Origin: CAVOKN01 sp963696505 | GTDB taxonomy: Bacteria; Pseudomonadota; Gammaproteobacteria; Burkholderiales; Rhodocyclaceae | Assembly (NCBI GenBank): GCA_963696505.1 | Contig: CAVOKN010000023.1 | Span: 186,001 to 250,000, forward strand | Length of the DNA: 64,000 nucleotides | Reading direction: 5' to 3' | The notes under the pieces: model-generated | Seen by the model: only the letters and a program-made list of their open reading frames with translations | What the model was told of the DNA's origin: nothing | Databases searched by the model: none | Shown: positions 57,939 through 64,000 of the stretch, in pieces | Numbering within the stretch: position 1 is the stretch's first letter | Layout of the letters: each line of letters starts with the position of its first letter | Made by a program: the position numbers and the translations under genes

Positions 57939-59015
57939 TCAGAGCCACCGGCGCAGCCAGAATGCCGCGCCCATGACGCATGCTACCAGCAACATCAGTC
58001 CAAGGGCATAAGAAAATCCGTCCCCCGCTTCGAGCCAGGGCATGGAGCGGAAGTTCATGCCGAATATGCCGGCGATCAGCGCCGCCGGCATGAACAGCAC
58101 GGTGATGGTGGTCAGCACGCGTACTTGCTGGTTGAGCCGGTTCGACACGCTCGACAGATACATGTCGAGCAGGCTGGCGATCAGATCCCGGGTGCCGTCC
58201 AGCGATTCGATGATGTGTACCGTGTGATCGTAGACGTCGCGCAGGTAGATCAGCGTGTCGGGCCGGAAGAAGCGCGCCTCGCCGCGTTGCAGGGTATTGA
58301 GCACCTCGCGCAGCGGCCAGGCGGTGCGCCGCAGGGCCAGGGTCTCGCGTTTGAAGTGATGGATGCGGGGCAGCAATGCCGGCGTGACGCCCTCCAGCAG
58401 TTCCTCCTCGAGCTGCTCGACCTGGTCCGACAGTTCGTCCAGCACCACGAAGTAGCGGTCCACCACGGCGTCGAGGAGCGAATAGCCCAGGTAGTCGGCC
58501 CCCAGGCGGCGGGTCGGCCCCTTGTCGCCGCGCAGGCGCTCGCGGATCGGATCGAACCAGCCGGTGCGCCGCTCCTGGAAGCTCAGCACGAAGCTGGTCC
58601 CGACCACGATGCTCACCTGGTCGGCGCGGATTTCGTGTGTGGCCGGATCGAGGGTCAGAAAGTGGGTGACGAGGTAGATGTACTCGTCGTAGTCGTCCAC
58701 CTTGGGCCGCTGGCCGGTGTTGAGGATGTCCTCCAGCACCAGCGGGTGCAGGCCGAAGCGCCGTCCGATCTCGGCCAGCACCTCGGGTTCGTGCAGGCCA
58801 TAGACGTTGAGCCAGAGCGTCGCCTTGCCCGGCTGGTAGGCGCGGGATTCGGCGATGGAGGCGAAGCTGCGCTCGACCAACTCGCTGCCGTCGTACTCCA
58901 TCAGCGTGATCTCGGGCCGTTCGGTCTTGATCTCGCCGACGTGGACCAGGGAGCCTGGCGGCAGGCCGATCTTGCGGGCGCGCTTGGGGCGTTTGCGGAT
59001 CGGGGCTTTCCTCAT
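57939..59015 (-). CDS. corA: CorA family magnesium/cobalt transporter
   Basis: The 358-residue protein has the large cytoplasmic funnel domain (LHPLVLEDILNTGQRPKVDD, YDEYIYLVTHFLTLD), a long helix and two C-terminal transmembrane segments. The selectivity motif GMNF lies in LIAGIFGMNFRSMPWLEAGD. The start at ATG 59015 gives MRKAPIRKRPKRARK, a basic N-terminus. It is divergent from the transhydrogenase operon. Confidence 0.95.
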   Translation of the reverse strand: MRKAPIRKRPKRARKIGLPPGSLVHVGEIKTERPEITLMEYDGSELVERSFASIAESRAYQPGKATLWLNVYGLHEPEVLAEIGRRFGLHPLVLEDILNTGQRPKVDDYDEYIYLVTHFLTLDPATHEIRADQVSIVVGTSFVLSFQERRTGWFDPIRERLRGDKGPTRRLGADYLGYSLLDAVVDRYFVVLDELSDQVEQLEEELLEGVTPALLPRIHHFKRETLALRRTAWPLREVLNTLQRGEARFFRPDTLIYLRDVYDHTVHIIESLDGTRDLIASLLDMYLSSVSNRLNQQVRVLTTITVLFMPAALIAGIFGMNFRSMPWLEAGDGFSYALGLMLLVACVMGAAFWLRRWL

Positions 59016-59101
59016 GGCGGGGCTCTCTTCTTGATTGCCGCGGCACCGGCAATGACGCTTGGGAAGGAACGGGGAGGGAGCGTCATGGAGTGTCTATTTC
59101 T

Positions 59102-59129
59102 TTGAATAATTTAGCGATTTAAGTATCAT
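59102..59129 (+). promoter_or_regulatory. Candidate sigma-70 promoter of the pnt operon
   Basis: TTGAAT (59102-59107) and TATCAT (59124-59129) are 16 bp apart in an AT-rich patch of an otherwise GC-rich gap. The pntAa ATG lies about 73 bp downstream. Confidence 0.6.
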
Positions 59130-59202
59130 GCGGGCTTCGTGTCAAGGCGGCCGGCAGCTTGGTTCGACCGCGCCAACAACCACAAGACCGGGAGTCGAAC
59201 AG

Positions 59203-60330
59203 ATGCCCCTGCTTATCGGAGTGCTCAGGGAGGCCGGCGGCGGCGAGCGCCGCGTGGCGCTGGTCCCTGATGTGTTGAAGAAGTTCACGGCCCTGGGGGC
59301 CGAGTTCCTGATCGAGGCAGGTGCCGGAACTTCGGCCTTCCTGCGCGACGAGGATTACGCCGGGGCCACCGTGGCCGCCGACGCGGCCGAGGTGCTTGCC
59401 AAGGCCAAGGTGATCCTCAAAGTCAGTCCCCCGACCACGGCGCAGATCCAGGCGATGCAGCCCGGCACCGTGCTGCTGGGCTTCCTCCAGCCCTATCAGG
59501 ACGCCGAGCGCCTGCGCCTGCTGGCCGAAAAGAGGATCACCAGCTTCGCCGTCGAACTCATTCCTAGGATCTCCCGCGCCCAGAGCATGGACGCGCTTTC
59601 TTCCCAGGCCGCGGTTTCCGGCTACGCCTGCGTGCTGCTGGGGGCTGAAGCCTGTCCCAAGTTCCTGCCGATGATGACCTACGCCGCCGGCACCCTGCGG
59701 CCGGCGCAGGTGCTGGTGATCGGCGCCGGCGTGGCGGGCCTGCAGGCCATCGCCACCGCCAAGCGCCTCGGCGCCATCGTGCTGGGCTATGACGTGCGCC
59801 CCGAAACCAAAGAGCAGATCGAATCCCTCGGCGCCAAGTTCGTCGATACCGGCGTCAGCGCGGGGGGGAGCGGCGGTTATGCGCGCGAACTCACCGACGC
59901 CGAAAAGCAGCAGCAGGCGGAGAAGCTCGCCAAGGCGGTGGCGCAGGTGGACGTGCTGATCACCACCGCGGCGATTCCCGGCAAACGCGCGCCGCTCATC
60001 ATCACCGAGACGATGGTCGCCGGCATGAAGGCCGGCGCGGTGGTCGTCGACATGGCGGCCGAATCGGGCGGCAATGTCGCCGGAACGGTCGCGGGAAGCA
60101 CGGTCGAGGTCGGCAAGGTGAGCCTCATCGGCCCCGCCAACCTGCCCTCGCGCATGCCGGTGCATGCCTCCGAGATGTATGCCAAGAATCTGTTCAACTT
60201 CCTCTCGCCCTGGGTCAAGGACGGCAATCTCGCCCTCGACTGGAGTGATGAGATCGTCGCCGGGGCCTGCCTCACCCACGACGGGCAGGTCAGACACGAA
60301 GGCGTCAAGAAAGCGCTGGGGGTGGCATAA
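59203..60330 (+). CDS. pntAa: NAD(P) transhydrogenase alpha subunit, part 1 (NAD-binding domain I)
   Basis: The 375-residue cytoplasmic domain I binds NADH. Visible motifs are the N-terminal MPLLIGVLREAGGGERRVAL, the dinucleotide loop VIGAGVAGLQAIATAKRLGA and GYDVRPETKEQIESLGAKF. Together with pntAb and pntB it forms the proton-translocating enzyme that couples the proton gradient to NADPH production. It is a split type, with alpha in two genes, as in many alpha- and betaproteobacteria. The word GGGACTGACTTT occurs antisense at 59419. Confidence 0.95.
   Translation: MPLLIGVLREAGGGERRVALVPDVLKKFTALGAEFLIEAGAGTSAFLRDEDYAGATVAADAAEVLAKAKVILKVSPPTTAQIQAMQPGTVLLGFLQPYQDAERLRLLAEKRITSFAVELIPRISRAQSMDALSSQAAVSGYACVLLGAEACPKFLPMMTYAAGTLRPAQVLVIGAGVAGLQAIATAKRLGAIVLGYDVRPETKEQIESLGAKFVDTGVSAGGSGGYARELTDAEKQQQAEKLAKAVAQVDVLITTAAIPGKRAPLIITETMVAGMKAGAVVVDMAAESGGNVAGTVAGSTVEVGKVSLIGPANLPSRMPVHASEMYAKNLFNFLSPWVKDGNLALDWSDEIVAGACLTHDGQVRHEGVKKALGVA
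59419..59430 (-). repeat. Copy of the 12-base word GGGACTGACTTT (pntAa)
   Basis: This exact copy is antisense to pntAa and encodes LKVSP (residues 72-76) on the sense strand. Confidence 0.95.
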
Positions 60331-60630
60331 ATGGAAGGCTTTACCGCACTCTACATCTTCATGCTGGCCGCATTCACCGGCTACGAGGTCATCGCGCGCG
60401 TGCCGGTGATCCTGCACACGCCGCTGATGTCCGGCTCCAACTTCGTACATGGCGTGGTGCTGGTGGGCGCCATGGTGGCCATGGGCCGTGCCGAGACGCC
60501 GCTGGAGATCGGCATCGGCTTCTTCGCCGTGCTGCTGGGCGCGGCCAACGCCGCCGGCGGCTATGTCGTCACCGAACGCATGCTCGCCATGTTCAAGAGC
60601 GGCAAGGACAGCAAGGGCGCCAAGAAATGA
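60331..60630 (+). CDS. pntAb: NAD(P) transhydrogenase alpha subunit, part 2 (membrane)
   Basis: The 99-residue membrane protein has three hydrophobic helices (LYIFMLAAFTGYEVIARVPV, NFVHGVVLVGAMVAMGRA, IGIGFFAVLLGAANAAGGYV). It directly follows pntAa with no gap and overlaps pntB by 4 bp (ATGA). It supplies part of the proton channel. Confidence 0.94.
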   Translation: MEGFTALYIFMLAAFTGYEVIARVPVILHTPLMSGSNFVHGVVLVGAMVAMGRAETPLEIGIGFFAVLLGAANAAGGYVVTERMLAMFKSGKDSKGAKK

Positions 60631-62006
60631 AACAACAACTCCTCATCGACGCATCCTACTTTGTCGTCGCGATCCTGTTCATCCTCGGTCTGAAGAGCAT
60701 GGCCTCGCCGGTGACGGCGCGCAAGGGCATCATCTGGGCGGGCATCGGCATGGTGGTGGCCACCGCGGTGACCTTCCTCTGGCCCGGCATGCAGAACATG
60801 CCGCTGATGATCGCCGCCATGCTGATCGGCGGCGGGGTGGCCTGGTGGGGCGGCAAGGTGGTCAAGATGACCGACATGCCGCAGATGGTCGCCATCTACA
60901 ACGGCATGGGCGGCGGCGCGGCGGCGGCGATCGCCGCGGTGGAATTCGCCCGTGGCGAGATCCACGGTCCCGTGGTGACGGCGCTCGCCACCCTGGGCGC
61001 GCTGATCGGCTCGATCGCCTTCTCCGGCTCCTGTGTGGCCTTCGCCAAGCTCCAGGGGATCATGAAGAAGACCTTCCGCCTGCCGATGCAGAACGGCGTG
61101 AACGTGATTCTGGGCGGCCTGGTGATCCTGATCGGCGTCAGCATGGTGGTGTCGGGCCATCCGACGCCGGCGCAGATAGTGATCTTCTTCGTGCTGTCGC
61201 TGATCCTGGGCGTGATCCTCACCACGCCCATCGGCGGCGCCGACATGCCGGTGGTGATCTCGCTGCTCAACGCCATGACCGGCCTGGCGGTGGGCTTCGA
61301 AGGCTTCGTGCTGGGCAACCCGGCGCTGATCATCGCCGGCATCGTGGTCGGCGCCGCCGGCACGCTGCTCACCCAGTTGATGGCCAAGGCGATGAACCGG
61401 CCCATCACCAACATCCTGTTCACCCCCATCACCGGCGAGGTGCAGGAAGGCGGCGCCCAGATCGCCGGCAGCATGAAGGAAGTCAGCGCACTGGATGCGG
61501 CGTCGATGATGCGCTACGCCCAGAAGGTGCTGATCGTTCCCGGCTACGGCATGGCGGTGGCCCAGGCGCAGCACAAGGTGTGGGAGATGGCCGAGCTGCT
61601 GGAGCAGGCCGGCGTCGAGGTCAAGTTCGCCATCCACCCGGTGGCGGGGCGCATGCCGGGCCACATGAACGTGCTGCTGGCGGAAGCCGGCGTGCCCTAC
61701 GACAAGATCTTCGACCTGGAGGAGATCAACGCCGAGTTTGCGCAGGCCGACGTGGCGCTGGTGATCGGCGCCAACGACGTGGTGAACCCGGTGGCGCGCA
61801 CCGACAAGTCGAGCCCGATCTACGGCATGCCCATCCTCGACGCCGACAAGGCGCAGAACTGCATCTGCATCAAGCGCGGCAAGGGCGCCGGCTATTCGGG
61901 CATCGAGAACGCGCTGTTCTATTCCGAGAACACGCGCATGCTCTACGGCTCGGCGCAGCAGGCCATCGCCGAGGTGATCTCCAACATCAAGCAGATGTCC
62001 GGCTGA
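60627..62006 (+). CDS. pntB: NAD(P) transhydrogenase beta subunit
   Basis: The 459-residue protein has about nine N-terminal transmembrane helices, then the soluble NADP-binding domain III (VPGYGMAVAQAQHKVWEMAE, HPVAGRMPGHMNVLLAEAGV and VIGANDVVNPVARTDKSSPI). All landmark regions look intact. It ends the operon before a strong hairpin. Confidence 0.97.
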   Translation: MKQQLLIDASYFVVAILFILGLKSMASPVTARKGIIWAGIGMVVATAVTFLWPGMQNMPLMIAAMLIGGGVAWWGGKVVKMTDMPQMVAIYNGMGGGAAAAIAAVEFARGEIHGPVVTALATLGALIGSIAFSGSCVAFAKLQGIMKKTFRLPMQNGVNVILGGLVILIGVSMVVSGHPTPAQIVIFFVLSLILGVILTTPIGGADMPVVISLLNAMTGLAVGFEGFVLGNPALIIAGIVVGAAGTLLTQLMAKAMNRPITNILFTPITGEVQEGGAQIAGSMKEVSALDAASMMRYAQKVLIVPGYGMAVAQAQHKVWEMAELLEQAGVEVKFAIHPVAGRMPGHMNVLLAEAGVPYDKIFDLEEINAEFAQADVALVIGANDVVNPVARTDKSSPIYGMPILDADKAQNCICIKRGKGAGYSGIENALFYSENTRMLYGSAQQAIAEVISNIKQMSG

Positions 62007-62024
62007 CGATCCCCGTTCCAGGGT

Positions 62025-62056
62025 GCGAAGAAGCCGCCTGCGGGCGGCTTCTTCGC
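62025..62056. terminator. Strong terminator after pntB, shared with fpr
   Basis: A perfect 14-bp stem GCGAAGAAGCCGCC / GGCGGCTTCTTCGC with loop TGCG lies between the convergent pntB and fpr stops. The T-run is poor on both sides, but the stem is long and stable. Confidence 0.8.
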
Positions 62057-62058
62057 TT

Positions 62059-62805
62059 CTACCAATAGTTCTCGACGCTGATGTGGCCGGGCTCCTTGCG
62101 GCGGTGCTTCTTCAGCCCGCGGGCGACGAGGGCGGCGGTGACGTCCTCCACCATCGCCGGATTGCCGCACAGCATGAACTGACTTTGCTCCGGCGAGATG
62201 CCGACACCGGCGCGCGCCTCCAGCCTGCCGTCGGCGATGGCCTCGGGGATGCGGCCGGGCAGGGCGAGGTCCGCCGGCTCGCGGCTGACGAAGGGCACGA
62301 AGGCGAACTGCCCGCCGCGCTTTGCCGCGACTTCATCCAGCACTTCGGAATGGGTGAGGTCGCGGCGCAGGCGCACCGCATGCACCAGCAGCACCTTTTC
62401 GAAGCGCCGCCAGGGCTCTTCCGAGCGCAGCATGGAAAGGAAGGGGCCGATGCCGGTGCCGCTCGCCACCAGCCATAGATGCGGCCGCTGCGGCACCTCG
62501 CTGAGCACCAGGAAGCCATTGGCGCGGGGCGCCACCAGGATGCGTGCGTCCGCTTCGAGTGCCGCCAGGCGCGCGCTCAGCGGCCCGCCCTTGACCACGC
62601 CGAAGAGGAACTCCAGCGGTTGCTCGCCGGGCGCATTGACCAGGGAATAGGGGCGCCCGACCACTTCGCCGTCGATTTCCAGGCCGAGTTTGGTGAACTG
62701 CCCCGGCTGGAACGCTTCGATGTCGGCGCTGACCTGGAGCGAAAACAGATCCTCGTTCCACGCCCGCTTGCCGCTCACCCTGCCCTGCGTCCACTGCTGT
62801 GCCAT
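62059..62805 (-). CDS. fpr: Ferredoxin/flavodoxin-NADP reductase
   Basis: The 248-residue flavoenzyme has the FAD-binding RPYSLVNAPGEQPLEFLF, the NADP-binding ASGTGIGPFLSMLRS and the C-terminal aromatic end GHISVENYW. It moves electrons between NADPH and ferredoxin or flavodoxin. The start at ATG 62805 (MAQQWTQGRVSGKRAWNEDL) gives the normal N-terminus. Its location beside the transhydrogenase fits NADPH supply, but co-regulation is not shown. Confidence 0.93.
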   Translation of the reverse strand: MAQQWTQGRVSGKRAWNEDLFSLQVSADIEAFQPGQFTKLGLEIDGEVVGRPYSLVNAPGEQPLEFLFGVVKGGPLSARLAALEADARILVAPRANGFLVLSEVPQRPHLWLVASGTGIGPFLSMLRSEEPWRRFEKVLLVHAVRLRRDLTHSEVLDEVAAKRGGQFAFVPFVSREPADLALPGRIPEAIADGRLEARAGVGISPEQSQFMLCGNPAMVEDVTAALVARGLKKHRRKEPGHISVENYW

Positions 62806-62870
62806 GTTCCGTCTCCCGCGATGGTCTGCGGTTTCGACCGACTTTTCGGCCGCGGGTTCGGTGCTTTGGA

Positions 62871-64000
62871 TCAGAGGGGCTGGGGACCGCGCCCGATCAG
62901 TGGCGGGATTTCGGCGGCCGGCACTGGCCGGCTGAACAGGTAACCCTGGAGCTGATCGCAGCCCAGGGAATGCAGGAACTTCAACTGCTCGCGGGTTTCC
63001 ACCCCTTCGGCCACCGTTTGCAGGCGCAGACTGTGGGCCAAGCCGACGATCGCCTGGATGATCGCATCGGAATCGCTGCTGTGGCCGATGTCGCGCACGA
63101 AGGACTGGTCGATCTTGAGGCGGTCCAGGGGGAAGCGCTTCAGATAGGACAGTGACGAATAGCCGGTGCCGAAGTCGTCTATCGCCAGTCCCACGCCCTT
63201 TCTGCGCAGCGCAGTGAGCTTGGCCACGGTCGCGTCGGCGTCCTGCATCACGACCGACTCGGTGAGTTCCAGTTCGAGCGAACCGGCGTCGATGCCGACC
63301 TCGGACACGGACTCGGTCACCATTTCGACGAAATCGCGATGCCGGAAATGGAGCGCCGAAATGTTGACGCTCATGCGCAGCACATGGCCCAGGGACTGCT
63401 GCCACTCGGCGGCCTGGGCGCAGGCGGTACGCAACACCCAGGCGCTGATGGGCACGATCAGCCCGGATTCCTCCGCTACCGGGATGAACTGCGCCGGGCT
63501 GACCACCCCCAGATCGGGATGGTTCCAGCGGATCAGCGCCTCGACGCCAATAATGCTTCCGCTCGCCGCGTCCACCTGCGGCTGATAGTGCAGAACGAAC
63601 TGGCGATGCTCCAGCGCACGGCGCAGGCTGGTCTCGAAGGCCAGATGCTCGAACGCCGTTTCGTTCATTTCCTGGGCGAAGAACTGGTAGTTGTTGCGTC
63701 CGGCGTTCTTCGCCTGGTACATGGCGATGTCGGCGTTCTTGAGCAGCGATTCGATGTCGCTGCCGTCGTCCGGGCAGATGCTGATGCCGATGCTGGGGCT
63801 GGTGTGGATTTCATGACCCTGCACGCTCATCGGCCGCCCCATCGCCTGGATGATCTTCTGCGCCACATGGGCCGCGTCGTGGATCATGTCGACGTCGCTG
63901 ATCAGGACGATGAACTCGTCGCCGCCCTGGCGGGCGACGAAATCCGATTGCCGCAGGCAGCCGCGCAGCCGGTGGGCGGTCTGCTGCAGCACCGCGTCGC
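62871..64000 (-). CDS. GGDEF-EAL protein, cyclic di-GMP phosphodiesterase type (5' end outside window)
   Basis: The visible 370-odd residues start inside the GGDEF domain (active-site-like FVARQGGDEFIVLISDVD is kept) and continue through a complete EAL domain with VEALIRWNHPDLG, LTESVVMQDAD and IDDFGTGYSSLSYLKRF, followed by the LKIDQSF and AEGVET motifs. All EAL catalytic regions look intact, so hydrolysis of cyclic di-GMP is likely. The N-terminal sensory part lies beyond the right edge. Confidence 0.92.
   Translation of the reverse strand, partial: DAVLQQTAHRLRGCLRQSDFVARQGGDEFIVLISDVDMIHDAAHVAQKIIQAMGRPMSVQGHEIHTSPSIGISICPDDGSDIESLLKNADIAMYQAKNAGRNNYQFFAQEMNETAFEHLAFETSLRRALEHRQFVLHYQPQVDAASGSIIGVEALIRWNHPDLGVVSPAQFIPVAEESGLIVPISAWVLRTACAQAAEWQQSLGHVLRMSVNISALHFRHRDFVEMVTESVSEVGIDAGSLELELTESVVMQDADATVAKLTALRRKGVGLAIDDFGTGYSSLSYLKRFPLDRLKIDQSFVRDIGHSSDSDAIIQAIVGLAHSLRLQTVAEGVETREQLKFLHSLGCDQLQGYLFSRPVPAAEIPPLIGRGPQPL

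Overview
The window is gene-dense, GC-rich chromosomal DNA (I estimate about two thirds GC by eye). Gene content points to a betaproteobacterium, most likely of the Rhodocyclales (Thauera/Azoarcus-like). Indicators are the four-ABC-domain UvrA, SlmA, cytochrome c4, the pilB-pilC-pilD block, RppH beside ProS, the CNP1-family protein and the three-gene transhydrogenase. The genus is an inference from gene content. No rRNA, tRNA, CRISPR array, prophage or complete insertion sequence was seen.

Layout. 1-6.4 kb: partial comF, a twice-frameshifted bioC, msrQ, an ECF sigma/anti-sigma pair, cytochrome c4, engB and hemB. 6.4-13.1 kb: a minus-strand block with slmA, argB, an Hsp20 protein and the set fmdB-DUF502-aspS-(secreted RNase-barstar)-nudB. 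13.2-18.3 kb: cytochrome P460 divergent from a MarR regulator through a compact operator region, then pilD, pilC and pilB. 18.4-27 kb: CorC-like and CcsA-like membrane proteins, ffh, a lytic transglycosylase, proS, rppH, a CNP1-family protein, coq7 and an OsmC protein. 27-33.4 kb: an orphan terminator marking a possible sRNA, rplM-rpsI, argC, a bactofilin, erpA and an EF-G-like GTPase. 33.5-36.5 kb: a less conserved patch with small secreted proteins, a decayed Fpg/Nei glycosylase and an AT-richer toxin-antitoxin pair. 36.5-48.5 kb: Ap4A phosphorylase, giant uvrA carrying REP-like elements, a lipoate-ligase/DUF116 fusion, a second toxin-antitoxin pair and a polar amino-acid ABC transporter. 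48.5-53.5 kb: DUF2092 and a duplicated ferritin-like/AI-2E-transporter module, with one transporter collapsed to a remnant. 53.6-64 kb: glnS, a GAF/PAS histidine kinase, corA, pntAa-pntAb-pntB, ferredoxin-NADP reductase and a GGDEF-EAL protein cut by the right edge.

Most genes are housekeeping: translation, tetrapyrrole and Fe-S biogenesis, arginine synthesis, division control and redox balance. The least explained signal is a short word, GGGACTGACTTT. It occurs six times exactly, in both orientations, inside and between unrelated genes, and its 8-base core CTGACTTT occurs 16 times. By simple base-composition expectation it should be nearly absent. It behaves like a DNA-uptake-type word, and the window also encodes type IV pilus assembly genes and ComF; this link is inference. 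Other notable points are the GTATCG operators between P460 and marR, a shared TGTANNTACA operator in front of both genes of one TA pair, REP-like elements inserted in frame in uvrA, a possible CTG start for an AI-2E transporter, and the duplication and decay of the ferritin/AI-2E module.
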